Of a DNA stretch of 64,000 nucleotides, positions 35,031 to 46,974 are shown one piece after another. Within the stretch, counting starts at the first letter, position 1. Every line of letters starts with the position of its first letter. The position numbers and the translations under genes were made by a program. The stretch is from Hypholoma sublateritium FD-334 SS-4 (Eukaryota; Basidiomycota; Agaricomycetes; Agaricales; Strophariaceae). The DNA is taken from positions 1 through 64,000 of the forward strand of contig KN817623.1 of NCBI GenBank assembly GCA_000827495.1, read 5' to 3'. The notes beneath the pieces were generated by a model that was not told where the DNA came from, made no database searches, and worked only from the letters and a program-made list of their open reading frames with translations.

Positions 35031-37792
35031 GATGGTTGAGTTTAAGATGACCGAGGCGTCACATGTCCCAATCAGGCCGGACATCGTCACTCCGTCACCG
35101 TCACCGGCGATACTGTATCAAAATCCATTATTGACATTCAGAAGATACACTGCGTACGTAGGTTACAAAGTACAGATGAGATGGTAGCCGCCAGCGTTCA
35201 CTCCGACTGCGTGAATATATATCAACAGCAGCCACTGCAGGTCGCAGCACCGTCACGCCACAGAAGCGGCGTGTGGAGTCGACTAGCCATCGTAAAATGA
35301 GCGAGATGTCGAGGGACTTTGTTCAGCTCACGTACCTTGTTTGGGTGTCATCTATACCTCGTCTATTACGCACAAAAACCAGGCCGGTCGCCTGCGAATT
35401 GTCGCATGTTTATGATTCTTTGAGAATAGCAGTGTCTCCGAGGAAATCGCCTGCGCGAGAGTGGAGAGTGTCAGAGTATCTTAATCACTCAAGACAGCCG
35501 CAGAATACATACCAGACACGCCTGCGAGCGGGATGAACGAAAGATTTTGAAGTGTCTTTCGAGGGACGAGTTCAGGTAGGTTTATAGACAGGACATTTAT
35601 TTACGCACCTTTTGTTATGTTCAACCTCGTTTCCCAGCGTAAAGTACGTCCCACTCGCCCCTGGGTGTCCCGCGAACTGCTAAATGGGTGCTGATCGACG
35701 TTCAGATAGGTACGTCAAGACGGAAGAGATGGTTGACTCACCATATTCCCTAGCTCATACACCCCTTCTCATCCTTCGTGGTCCCGCGAGCCATCCCACG
35801 ATCATCGAGTGAGGGTGCCGCGCGCCGCGGGCGCAGAGTACCCGTTGGCAGGCAGTTGGATGGACGCGCGTCCAGCCCTTTTCAGAGTACACTGGGCCGC
35901 CTAACCAGAACTGCGCTGTAATGTTGAGAATAAAAATGTATGGGTTAGATTACGCCCCGAAACGAAATGAAAAGGTAGCTCACCTCCTGCGCCCGCTTGT
36001 AGCACGGTCCTGAGACCCTAAAAATGTCGCACAAGGTGAGCGTCATCGAAAGTGAAGATGATCCAAAAAAAAGAGAATACGCACCTACGCACCTGATAAC
36101 CCACTGACCTATCGCTCCGCCACCGTCCAGCGATCAGCTGCGAATGTGGGTTAGGAGAGCGAAAACCTCTTGAACCAAAAAATGCCAGCTTTAGAGTAGA
36201 TCTTGAAATAAAAAGAATAGAAAACTTACCTGCACGGGGTGAAGAGGAAGATGATGGGTGTACGTACTAGATGAGGCCAAGGCGTGGTTCATCAACGTGG
36301 ACATTGGATGCTCGCGAGTTTAGCTCACCCGTATATCCGGCGCACGTTTCCTCGCTCGTCGTCGAGCGCCGACGCTGCGGAAATGCACCGATGTGCGGCG
36401 TGCCCTTCCTCCGCTGCGCAGATCGGCATGCCCGCTGTTGAAGACTTGACGCCGCCGCCGACAGTTGCAGCCGCAGCATGGCGCCCGTGGATAGCGGGCA
36501 TCTGTGCAGGGTGGGGGGTTATCCAAGAGCTAGAATAAGATACATAAGAGATGCTCACGTTGTTTCAAAGTTTTCGGAAAAATCGCCGCGGGTTGCTGAT
36601 GGATAGGCGTCGGTGAAGCGTTGGTGGGGGCGAGAGCAGAAAGACCCTTGTACACCGGAAAGTTGGGGCCCAAGGCGCTAGGGCGTATATGGGTCGGAGG
36701 AGCACCTGCGCGAGGTTATTTCTTAGGAATACTGGGAATGAAAAAGATGAAAAATACAGGATACGCACCTGATAGCCCACTGACCCGTCATCCCGCGACC
36801 CGTCGTCTTCGAGTCGTGTGTTCGAGTGTGCTCCGAGTTCCGCTTGTTCCATCTGTGGATTCGGGGCCCACGGAGCACAGTGTGAGGGAGCCACGCGCAG
36901 AGAGAGGAGTGGTGGGAAGCAGGCGGTGCTTGGAACGAACAGACTGCGCGCCAAGTTCGTTTCAAAGTCCGCCGGGCCGTACCATGACGTCGTGATGATG
37001 GCCCACCACCATTCCCTCTGCACTGCACCGCTCGCCAACCCGCCGATCGGGTCTGGATATTTCGCTATGCACCCCACGACCAACCCACGACCCACACAAC
37101 ATTAAATGCGGCCTTTGAAGCAGGTCGCGATGAAAATGAGGGCCAAAGGCGGGGGGGGGGGTATGCAACACACAGCATGCGGACGACGAATGAAGGCAGG
37201 TGCGGCGGGATGGCAGAGAAAGGGGTGGAGACCAGGCGTCGGGGACGTGGCTGGCCAGAGGCGAGCGGGAGGGAGGGAGGACAGTGGGCGCCAGAGCAAA
37301 GATGGCTGTGAATCAGGATGGTGGAAAGGGGGACAGCGGCGAGTTGGGGCGAAAGATATACGAGACAGGAATGGCGCGGGGCAGCAGCGAAGAGGAACAG
37401 CGGTGGCACAAGACGGAGGCGCAATACAAGCGGGACGGAGACAACACGGGACAGGAACGCCGGACTGTGGGCGTCGAGGGCGAGGCAGGACGGCGGGCGG
37501 CGAGATGTTGTAAAATAAAATACTTGTCGTTAACTTTTCATACCCCAAGTGTAAATTATAAACGCACTATTCTATTGAATACTGCCCTATGCTAGCGACT
37601 ACACAAATAGCGCATATACATCAAATGAGGTCCAAGTGTGTTATACAAATAACAAAATACTACAATGTACGCGACAAGAAAGCGTCAAACGACAAGAAAT
37701 AGATACAGGCAGGATGTATGGTACAGCAAAAAAAAAAAGGAAACACGTCATGTATGTACGCATTGGGCAACACGGAATAGCGCCAAGCACGT
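35031..37792. other. Region without a recognised gene
   Basis: Upstream of JmjC B the plus strand has its presumed promoter. 35.2-36.3 kb has splice-like motifs but no domain. 36.96-37.5 kb is a GC- and purine-rich block headed by the dyad motif TTTCAAAGTCCGCCGG, with overlapping frames on both strands that I regard as non-coding. 37.5-37.79 kb is AT-rich and probably the 3' region of the next gene. Confidence 0.5.
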
Positions 37793-38883
37793 TTACCAAT
37801 AGATATTGATGTCTGCAAAAAAATCAACGTCATCCTCCAAGATACCGGGAAGACCGTCTTCAGGAATATAATATGCGGAGAGCATTCCTGATCCATTGGA
37901 AGACCAGTGATCAAGATCCGTGATGCTCCAGGTCCCATCCTCCATTTTGAGTAGACGCTTGCGACTGCCAATGAGATACGGAGATGTCATGCCCCAGTGA
38001 TCATCGTAGCCAATGTTGAAATATATCCTGGATAGGGAGGAGCTTTCCGATGCCCACAGAACTACGAGGTTTTGGAAATATATCGCTTCGCCCTCTGATA
38101 CTAGTTGATCTCCATATTTGTTGGCCACTGTCGTATATGGATGTACCGTAACCAGTTCTCCATCGGAATCGTAAACTTCCTTTTGAATTTGGTCGTGGCA
38201 GAGGACTTGCGAAGTGTGGAGCCAAAGAGTGCGAAGTTTGGGAAAAAGTCCAAGAACTTCTTGCCAAGAATCTTCGCGCCATGGGTAGGATACATGGTGT
38301 AGCTCCTAAAGAAAGAATCAGAAGTTAGCTCCAGATATCAGTGTATCATCACTTACTTCGGTGAACCTATTGAAGAACATTCGGAGAATCATCAAATATG
38401 GCAGGACGGGGGCCCAAACTTTTACTACCGCCGTCATGAATGTAGAAAGATTGCCACAGTCGATAGCGAGATCTTGGATCTTCAAGAGTTTGAATACAGC
38501 CACAAAATCATCTACATGGGGCTGGACTTTCAAGAATATACGAACTTGAAGCACAGTAATATTTGCAAACTGTATGGCCTGGTGGGTCTTGAATCGTCCA
38601 ACACTGTGAAAACGGATGACCGCCCTGCAAAACCTGGCGTGCTTGCCCGGTGAAGTTTGAAAAAGCGTGCAGCCCGTTTGCCGTTTCCACAAAGACCGGA
38701 CTTCAGACAGCCGTCGAAGTGCCCGAAGGCAATCGACATCCACGACGGCCATCAGGTGCCCGAGAATTTCCAGCTTGATGTCTGGAGCACTCTCGATACA
38801 ATCTAGGGAATAGAATGAGAGATTTGTTCATCGGATGAAAAGAAATGCAATATACTTTGTATACACCATTCTAATGAATGCAT
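37793..38883 (-). CDS. F-box/LRR-like protein (degenerate F-box)
   Basis: Three exons (38865-38883, 38357-38802, 37793-38305) give 325 residues. The N-terminal part (APDIKLEILGHL, then CLRALRRLSEVRSLW) resembles the F-box region of the many Agaricomycete F-box/LRR proteins but is weak. The middle has irregular leucine-rich stretches (LLKIQDLAIDC, GLFPKLRTLWLH). The C-terminal 60 residues are acidic (PEDGLPGILEDD). F-box proteins recruit substrates to SCF ubiquitin ligases; if the F-box is too eroded this protein would not. The tiny first exon is the least certain part; a start inside exon 2 (MAVVDVD) is an alternative. Confidence 0.65.
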
Positions 38884-39182
38884 GGTGCCGTCTGGGTAGA
38901 AGGATGAGACAGCGGGTTCAGAGCAAGTAAGTAGATTGAAAAGAAAAAGATGTTTCAAGATTTCCCACGCCCCAAGAGCCTTTATCATCACTTTTATATT
39001 CGGAGGTATCGTCTCCGATGAACAAGTACAAATGGTCTATTTATTTATTGGGTACTGCGATTCTGTTTACTGATAACAATACCAGTAAGAAAACACCCTG
39101 AAATATAGTACATGGACTCATGGTACAGAAGCATGTCACTGTCAATGTAAACTTGGGAAAAGAACTATCCCAATGTAGTCCT

Positions 39183-40450
39183 CTATCTACGTGCATCCCT
39201 CTTTTCGATCCGGTCGTAATATGTGATGATCCGAGTCTCATCTTCGTGATACTTTCGGCATGCATGCACCGATGACGAGGTCACCTGAACAGACGTACCA
39301 AACCTGGTCATCCCATCATCGCTGATACTCTTACAAGTACTATGGGCATCGATAGACCCTCTCCACATGATCTCGACCAGACCATAACATCTAGAAATAC
39401 AGTCAGGTTAGAGGTAGATGGGAATTACACGAGAAATACCTTTCGAAATCTATACCCCACCCATATTCACCGTACACAAACTGCCCACCCTTGATCTGTG
39501 CATGGTCACATACTGCATCTAGCTCGTACTTGTTACCATTACGCTTGGCTGCCCACCAAAGTCCGTAAGCAACAGCGATCGCATCCTTGTCCTTGTGTTG
39601 GTAATTGGAAAAATCTTCACGGGTAATGACAAGAGAGTTGGCAAAGCTAGACACATTAAAAAAGGACATATCCAGTTGGGTGAAGCCAACAATACCCTTG
39701 CTATTGCAAATGATCAGTCGTGGAGATGCTCTGGTTGAAATAGTACTTACTCTGCAGCGAAATCCCGGAGGTTTGTAAATCCAGCTGGATAAAGGGTAGC
39801 TAATCCATCACGATACAGCAAAGCCACGTCCTGGAGATCCATGTCCTTGATATCTTTGTATCTGGAAAGAATGAATGAATATGTAAACCCATAAGGTTTG
39901 GAAAGACATACATTCGGAAGGCTGCCTGTGAAGAACCAGGGGCATAAAAGACTATACTCTTATTGCTCTCCATGGACCCATGGTATCCCAATGCACACAT
40001 GCGCCCCTGACGGACCGTCCCTTTATGTGCTCCGTTGATTTTGATCTCCGGTACAGCAGCACTCCAATCCATAATGGTTTTGAGGCATTTCTGCACGTTT
40101 GCCCGGTGAGTTGGGGACATGGCTCCGTATTCCCTAGCTATCATCAGTTTTACGGCACAGGCATGATGAGGACGCTACTCACTGGATACGCACAATGGAC
40201 ACTACTTCATAGGTATCCTTATCCATCAGAATATGCACGCCTGGCCCATATATCCAAGATGTCTCAAGCTCCTGAAACCCCTTTGTATCGTTACCAATGG
40301 GCTCATCTGAACGGGACTGAAGTTCTTCAAAGGCCACTTGGTAGGCAGGTCGCTTTTGTATATAGTGGATAGTGATACCCTGCCCATAAATAGACTCCAA
40401 GACCTGCGAATGTTCATGGACATGATAAATCTCCGGATCAATGGACTTGC
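39183..40450 (-). CDS. Tet-like 2OG-Fe(II) oxygenase, 5' end unresolved
   Basis: At least five exons (40183 to about 40440, 39912-40133, 39751-39861, 39440-39700, 39183-39390) keep frame. The fourth carries HxD in NYQHKDKDA followed by GLWWAAKRNG, then GGQFVYGEYGWGIDF; the last begins with GLVEIMWRG and has the distal His in SIDAHST. This order is that of the fungal Tet-like 2OG-Fe(II) oxygenase superfamily, related to enzymes that oxidise 5-methylcytosine. GYHGSMESN and the YKDIKDMDLQDVALL segment fit its N-terminal part. No good ATG leads into the first readable exon (IYHVHEHSQVLESIYGQG), and stops lie just upstream, so an undetected exon or a 5' truncation are both possible. Confidence 0.72.
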
Positions 40451-40826
40451 CTTTTCAACGAAACCCAACCCATCCCTTTTCACTTGGCTAGACTCTACAA
40501 CCTGCTTTGGATGCCTTGAAAGTTAAACATTATGAGTCAAGATATTTGCAGAAGAAAAGAAGATGGGATATCACTCTATGACGACTTTTTTAACTTTTTG
40601 CTTATCCGAGTCTCCCTTTATTGTAGTCCGAGTTAGCTGCCTCTCTTTCGCTCTATGTGCTTTGCGCTCTGTAATTTTGTCACTTTGAATTCATCAGTAA
40701 TATGGTGGTTAATAGAGAATGAGTACATACCTATCTCCGATCTTGAATCGGCCCAGCATATTGTATTCCAATGGTGCACCAGAGTGACGTCTACGGGCGA
40801 CAAAAACGCCCCCGCTCAATTATCTC

Positions 40827-40911
40827 ACGGTGACAAAACACCTTATAAGGTGAAATGTCACTGTATATACAGAAAAGGCAACACATATGTACTTCTACAT
40901 ATGGGGGCACA
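40827..40911. mobile_element. MITE-like element related to 42.37 kb
   Basis: GGTGACAAAACACCTTATAA..., then AATGTCACTGTATATACAGA and CTTCTACATATGGGGGCAC. It aligns along its length with 42369-42450 and shares its GTGACAAA block and its CATATGGGGGCAC end with 63.03-63.15 kb. Confidence 0.6.
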
Positions 40912-41204
40912 AGATCTGACGTGGTTTCCGCTGCTCTGTTCCTCCGCTCGCATGTAATTTGCACCACAAGCCCCCATCGTGGACGATGGTAGCCCACGGG
41001 AACCAGCTCCAAGTTTGAATATCACCGTGACACTCATCTTTTTTTTTCCACTTTCTAAAATTCCCTTCCTCCAGCATTCAACCTGACACCTTCGTTTACG
41101 CGCGCTTATCTCCTGTTTTCACGGCGGATTTCTAACAACATTTTCATTCCACGTCACACGTGTGCGGCCTTCGCGCGTTTAAATAAATTCGGCCTCTTTC
41201 CACC

Positions 41205-41760
41205 TTTGCAGAACACCTACAGCACGGTGTCCAAAGCGTACATTGCGACTCTCGAAAATGTTGTCAATCATGGGGTCAGTCATCTGCTCTCATCTGCCAG
41301 CCCTCGCTCCGCGCCCACCGCACGCCCCCAGCTCGTCTGGCTTCCTCCCGAATCTGCTCGTCCTCCTCCTGCGCATCCTCAACGCGGGGATCCCCGACTC
41401 CGACCTGCTCACGGGGATCACAGGCTCGCGGTGAAGAACTTCTTCATGAACTTGGGCGCCGCGGCGAAGCGCGCACTTGCGCTCGATCTGTTCAACACGA
41501 CGCACGAGCAGAACGACTATGAGGTGCGTCTGCTCCGTCTCTTGCATAAGGCACGCAAGCGTACTGACAAAGTCTCTGTCTTTTCTGTTCTGTTGCGCGC
41601 GGTATATCCCCTGGGCGCTGCGCAACATCATTGTAGACGTGCGTGTCGCGCACTTCTTCGGGCGCGAGATCGGCGCGCTGCGGGACGCGTTCCGCGAGAG
41701 GCACCGCAAGACCGCGATCCTACGCGACTTCAAGCGCAAGCTGTAGCCGAACATGCGGCT
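41205..41760 (+). pseudogene. Unrecognised coding remnant
   Basis: Good acceptor then YSTVSKAYIATLENVVNHG with a donor at 41276; later pieces in other frames read VKNFFMNLGAAAKRALALDL (about 41429-41490), NTTHEQNDYE and VRVAHFFGREIGALRDAFRE...DFKRKL with a stop at 41744. Codon use and the splice borders look genic, and the surrounding sequence does not. I cannot name the family. It may be the 3' end of a longer gene that has lost its upstream exons. An A-run-free G tract (41861-41872) follows. Confidence 0.4.
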
Positions 41761-42368
41761 GCCTGCGTCGTTCGCGATAGGTGCAGGCGGCGGGAACTCG
41801 GGCATGCTTGGGGGGAGTAAGCTCTGAGCGTCAAGCTCTGAGCGTCAAGCTCAGTAGCGCGGGGGGGGGGGGTAGACGTGCATTGTTTTTCTTATCTGCC
41901 TTTGGGTTTCCGGAGTGGGAGAGTATTAATGTGAGATTTTGACATCTCATGTTGGCTTGCATGTAATGAATGACGCGCTCTGTAGATGTATATTATGTAC
42001 TTTGAATAATCAAATCACGGTCTTCATCACGATACCAGATCTCACAGTGCAGCTTAGATGCATCGCACTGCTAGAGGATCAAGATATGCATGTACATCAT
42101 GTCATTAAGCACCCGAACAAAGTTTGCAGTTCAACGCAATGAAAATTGTTATTATTTTACACTAACATGTGTGAATGGGAGCAGGAGAATGAGCAATAGT
42201 AAATACGCAAATTGTGGGACTGTGGGGTATGGGCTTCACGCGGGTTGATACTGAGCATGGACCATTGAATACAAACGGCACCCAGGTAGCCTATGTCACA
42301 CGTACTATAATTATGAGCCTGAGTGTGGTGCACTGAAGAGACGTCTCTCGACCCACTCAAACATCCCA

Positions 42369-42450
42369 CGTTGACAAAACACTATAAGTTGAAATGTCAC
42401 TTCATACACATAAAAGGTAACTCGTATGTAGTTCTACATATGGAAGCACG
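42369..42450. mobile_element. MITE-like element related to 40.83 kb
   Basis: GTTGACAAAACACTATAAGT..., AATGTCACTTCATACACATA, GTTCTACATATGGAAGCAC. Same order and spacing of blocks as 40827-40911, with scattered point differences. Confidence 0.6.
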
Positions 42451-42652
42451 ACCATATTTACATACAACTTGATACATGCATATTAGCGTGCTCGCGGCCC
42501 ACCATACGCATATCAAACCTCGAGGTAAGTCCATCGCGGCAACGGGAGGGCATTCCCCCGCACGCTCGTACGAGGAGTTAGCGAGCAGCGAGCAGTATCG
42601 CCTTCCTGCGCTGGACCAGTCGTTAGCACCAAACGCTGCGCGGAGAACACAG

Positions 42653-42745
42653 ATGCGCTAGTTGTAGGGTTAGGGTTAGGGCAGCGCCGCGCCGGCGCTC
42701 CGCGGTTTGCTGAGAGTCAGTGAGCTCGCTGCACCGGCGAGTCCG
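42653..42745. repeat. Duplicated ~90-base block with telomere motif, copy 1
   Basis: Starts GCGCTAGTTG, carries TAGGGTTAGGGTTAGGG at 42665-42681, then CGCGCCGGCRCTCCG, GAGAGTCRGTGAGCTCG and CCGCACCGGCGARTCCGCCT. It matches 44244-44343 closely, telomere motif included. Confidence 0.75.
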
Positions 42746-42783
42746 CCTATTGTCAAATAACGCCGCACCACATGTCCATTTCA

Positions 42784-43680
42784 AGGTATGTGCGCTGCAC
42801 CAGCGATGCACCCCGCCATGCGCCGAACCCAGCCGATTTCTGGGCGGTCAGCGTTGGCGCCGTGACCGCTGAGGCGGCGGTGCGAACGTCGACAGGGCGT
42901 GCGCAGGCGGTGATTGGCCGCAGGGGGTGTATCTACAGCAGAGGAGGCGGTCAGGCGCATCGCAGGCGATAGGCGGAGAGCGGTACATACCATCTGCACA
43001 AGTCGCAGCACGGGAAGAAACAGATGAGCTCGCGCAGCTGAAACGTGGGTTATATCTCACCTTTCTGTGGTGTTCAGCACGCGACATCCCATCGGACGGC
43101 GGACGGCCTGCGGAGCGAGGTACATCGTCCTTTCCTGGGTTTCGACGGCGCTGACGCGTTTGTAGCATCGCTGGCATCTCGAGAAAGTGCGGAACGACGG
43201 GGGCCTGTCGCGGCGGCAGAACGGGGTGTGGGGTGGTGGCGACAGCCGGCGCTATGACGTAGCACGCACTGCAGATGAGGGAGATGGGTGTGGTGGGCGG
43301 CGCAGCTGGGTGTGAAGGCAGGTGAGTTGGCGGACGCACGGGAGAAGGGGGAATTACTGACCTTCTGCTTTTATTCGGCGTCACTGACATTCTGGGTGTT
43401 CTAGGACGTGTGGGCGTCGGACGTCGCTGCGGAGAGACGCGGGACGGGTTCGAGGCACGGTAGGCGCCCGTGCTGTCACTGATCGCACGGCATACAGGTA
43501 GTGCGTCGGCGGGGGGCGGAGGGAATCGCAGGAGCCGGTGGCCGTGGGTGGAGATTGAGAGCGGCAGCGGCGGATGGGGCTGGGAGAGACGCGGTGGATA
43601 GAGTCTGCGTCTGTGACGCGGCTGGAGGTGAGAAGGCTATGTGTGATGGGCAGCGCGTGATTGAGAGCGACGGCAGCGAG
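42784..43680. repeat. Segmental duplication of ~0.9-1.0 kb, unit 1
   Basis: Colinear with 45046-46087 from the AGGTAYGTGCRCTGCACC block to GCGTGATTGAGAGCGACRGC, by eye about 85-90 percent identical. Unit 1 lacks three insertions present in unit 2 (near 45150, 45301-45374 and 45778). Open frames exist on both strands but are not conserved between the units, so I see no supported gene. Confidence 0.75.
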
Positions 43681-45045
43681 ATGGCTTGGCTCGCAGACAG
43701 CGATCAGCTCACGCGTATGTCTTCGTATCAGATTGTTGAGTTGAAGCTAGGGCGAGGATAGATGAGGTGGGCGACGTGTAGAGTGCAAGCGGCGGATGTT
43801 GACGATGGAGGAAGAACGGAAGATGCATACCGTAAGCTTCGCAAAATGGGCGAACGGCTGGCTTGCACAGCAGGAGGCGGCTTCGTGCCTGAGCTTGGGT
43901 ATCGTTCATCTTGAATATGCCCCGCGGATAGTGGTGCACTAGCGCATAGACAACGAGGTGGGGTGAAGGCGTAGCGGCGACGTCCATCTGCAATACATGA
44001 TGTTGCGGATGGTTGGGACTTGCTACAGTGTATCGAGGGACAGGCTGGTACGCGAACGGATGATAAGAGTCGCGGGAGGAAGGACCAACATGTCCGCGGC
44101 TGTGGTGCACTCTCGAGCACGAATCGCTGCTGGCTTTGCGTGGCGTGGAGCACAGCAGGCGTGCGCTTGGCGCCACACAGCAAAACGTCGAAAGGTGCTG
44201 ATATTACCAGGCGAAGATGCAGGTGCCAAGCGGGCGACGGCATGCGCTAGTTGTAGGGTTAGGGTTAGGGCAGCGTCGCGCCGGCACTCCGGGCTTCGCT
44301 GAGAGTCGGTGAGCTCGCCGCACCGGCGAATCCGCCTCTTGTCAATGCGTGATGCGTGCAGGAGAGCGTCGCTGGGTGTTGCGGTATCTGCTGCACGCTT
44401 CGCTCCGTTGACCTTGCTGAAGAAGTTGCGCAAGTACTTTCCTGCGAATGCGCTTTGGGATATCGCCTAGGACCTTGCTTCCGCCCACCGCGTCTGCAGC
44501 AGCGCGCCAAAAAAACACGAGCAATAAGTCTACAGCGGTGTCAGCGTAAACTTGGTAAGATTCCTAATAATTGTACGTACATACTTTGTATAGTTATCAT
44601 ACAGCGCGTGTGGCTGCGTTGTGCGCCAGACGAGGAAGTGGACTTTGCACTGTCTTGTGCCGTCATCTATGTGTCTTGTACGCTGTTCCACCATGCGCCG
44701 GGCCTATGGGACACGTCAGCGAGCACTCGAAGAGTCCACATCGCATGACACATACCGTAAACGCCTGAGAGATGTCGGAGGCGTTTTGGTATGGCTCGCG
44801 CGGCCCTCCTGTTGTCTCGTGGACGTACCCTCATCCATTCATTCTGATAGTAGCGCCCGCCACGTCGCAGATTTGGGGACTTGGCCGTGGTTGGAGTTGG
44901 AGGGCGCGCCGGCGGCGCCCGAGGTGCGCTCGTCATCTGTGTCTCCGTGCCGCCTGCTGACCACCGTCTCGCAGCGAATCCACGCAATGGACTGGCGTAG
45001 CGGCGCGTGGAGAGACGGCGCGGCACATAATCCGCCCACACATCG
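43681..45045. other. Spacer between duplicated units
   Basis: Holds copy 2 of the 90-base telomere-motif block and otherwise no recognised gene. 44525-44585 (CTACAGCGGTGTCAGCG...GTACGTACAT) resembles 46264-46320, hinting that the duplication is larger and interrupted. Confidence 0.45.
44244..44343. repeat. Duplicated ~90-base block with telomere motif, copy 2
   Basis: GCGCTAGTTG followed by TAGGGTTAGGGTTAGGG (44254-44270) and the same GC-rich right part as 42653-42745. Because both copies have the telomere motif, it was there before the duplication. Confidence 0.75.
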
Positions 45046-46087
45046 AGGTACGTGCACTGCACCGTCGATACGCCCCGCCGTGCGCTGAACGCAGCCAATT
45101 TCTGGGCGGTGTGTGTTGGCGCCGTGATCGCTGAGGCGGCGGTGCAAACTGTACATTGCGTGGGCCGTGGGTGTCGAGTCAGCAGGGCGTGCGCAGGCGG
45201 CGATTGGCTGCAGGGGGTGCATCTACAGCAGAGGAGGCGGTCAGGCACATCACAGACGATAGGCGGAGAGCCATACGTACCATCTGCACAAGTCGCAGCA
45301 GGCGAGTGGCGCGCGTGCATTTTAGGGTTAGGGTTAGGATGCACACAGACGCGCGCTTGCGCAGCGTTCTAGCACGGAAAGAAACGGATGAGCTCGCGCA
45401 GATGAAACACGGGTTATATCTCACCTTTCTGCGCTGTTTAGTGCGCGATATCCCATCGGACGGCGCTCGGCACTACGGCGGATGGCCTGCGGAGCGAGGT
45501 ACGTCGTCCTTTCCGGGGGTTTCGACGGCGCTGACTTGTTTGTAGCATCGCTGGCGTCTCGGGGAAGTGCGGAGCGATGGGGGCCTGTCGCAGCGGTAGA
45601 ACGGCGAGCATGGGGTGTGGAATGGCGGCGACGGCCGGCGTGATGATATGGCACGCACGGCGGACAAGGGAGATGGGCGTGGAGGGCGGCGCGGCTGTGT
45701 TTGAAGACAGGTGAGTTGGCGGATGCACAGAAGAAGGGGGAATTGCTTACCTTCTGCGTTTATTCGGCGTCTTCGACGCGGGTATGTGCATTTTCGCGAC
45801 CCAAGGCGCATACGCTGATGTTCTGGGTGTTGTAGGATGCGTGGGCGGCGGATGTTGTGGCGGAAAGACGCAGGACGGATTCGAGTTGCGGTAAGCTTGC
45901 GTGTTGTTGCTGACCACACCGTATGCAGGCAGTGCGTCGGCGGATCCGGCGGCCGTGGGTGGAGGTTGAGAGCGGCGGCGGATGGGGCTGGGAGAGCCGT
46001 GGTGGATAGAGTCCCTGTCTCTGACGCGGCTGGAGGTGTGAAGGCCGTGTGTGACGCGCAGCGCGTGATTGAGAGCGACAGCAGAGC
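45046..46087. repeat. Segmental duplication of ~0.9-1.0 kb, unit 2
   Basis: Second copy of 42784-43680. It has a ~24-base insert near 45150, the 74-base telomere-motif insert at 45301-45374 and a ~40-base insert near 45778 that itself holds inverted ends (GTATGTGC ... GCGCATAC). Confidence 0.75.
45301..45374. mobile_element. 74-base insertion carrying TTAGGG repeats
   Basis: Compared with the empty site at 43010 (GTCGCAGCA then CGGGAAGAAAC), unit 2 has 70 extra bases plus a duplicated AGCA on its right edge. In the middle is TTTAGGGTTAGGGTTAGG (45321-45338), flanked by inverted arms GCGCGCGTGCAT on the left and ATGCAC(ACAGA)CGCGCGC on the right. The short target duplication looks like a transposition or staggered-break repair footprint. 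Confidence 0.7.
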
Positions 46088-46974
46088 GGTGCTGGGGCGC
46101 GCGGCGTAGTCTTGAGTGGATAAGGCACTGAGTGTGCCCAAAGGGGCGGTGCGTCCGGTGGACTTCTGTGTGCTGCCGGGATGCGCGTTCAGATGGGTGT
46201 GCGGCCCAGCGGGAAGCATGGTGGCGGCGGAAGAGGGATGCGGTAGGTCTAAATGCAGTCAGAATCTACAGCGGTATTAGCGGAGACTTGTAGAACTAGT
46301 AAAAAAAGCGTACGTACATCTGGATTGTCAAGACAAGGTTCCGCTGCAAAGAGGCGTCCGCCTGCCGACTCCAACACCGGCGCTAAATTCGTACCTAGCC
46401 CTGTGTCTTCTGAAAGCTTTGATGGTGCCCGCATCCCCATGAATCAAAGCTCCCGCCGCGCAGAGGCGATATTTCGACGCATCAATAATATTTCTGACGA
46501 TGGCGGACAGTGTTTATGTAAAAGTGCCTGCCGTTACTATGCATCGACGGGGACAGGCAGGAGGGGAGAAGACCCCGTGCTGTGCTTTTTCAACCACAAA
46601 GCGCCCAGACACATCGCGCAGATGGTACGCTACGCTGCGCCACATTGCAGATCGGGATTTGGCGAGGAAGAGCTGCTGTCAGATGCAGAAGAGGGCGGAA
46701 CGGATGATGGATACGTGGGAGGGCGAGGGTGGATGGGTCGAGTGCGTGGATGCGATAGATTTAAGGGACAGACGGGCAGGCTATGGCGTCCAAGTGGATG
46801 GCGGGTTAGGGGCAGACGGACAGTTGGAGAAACAGCGTGGGGGTAGGGACGGAGCAAGATCATCATTGGTATGGGGTGGACAGCAGGAAAGGTGCTACAG
46901 ATAGCATATGCATTTCAGCAGTCCATGGGCAGAGCGAGCGGCCATATCACTCACGTAGTCAAAATGGCTCTAAT
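46088..46974. other. Region without a recognised gene
   Basis: A 197-codon open frame (46253-46846) overlaps another on the next frame; neither has a domain or intron signals, and the composition is that of the flanking repeats, so I leave them out. 46449-46470 has one copy of the CCCGCCGCGCAGAGGCG hairpin motif found in the array at 48.3-50 kb. Confidence 0.45.

Noticed and set aside
41290..41805. 171-codon minus-strand open frame
   Set aside because: Antisense shadow of the plus-strand coding remnant, which has the better splice borders.
46253..46846. 197-codon plus-strand open frame
   Set aside because: No domain, competing frame of similar length on the same strand, and composition like the surrounding repeats.
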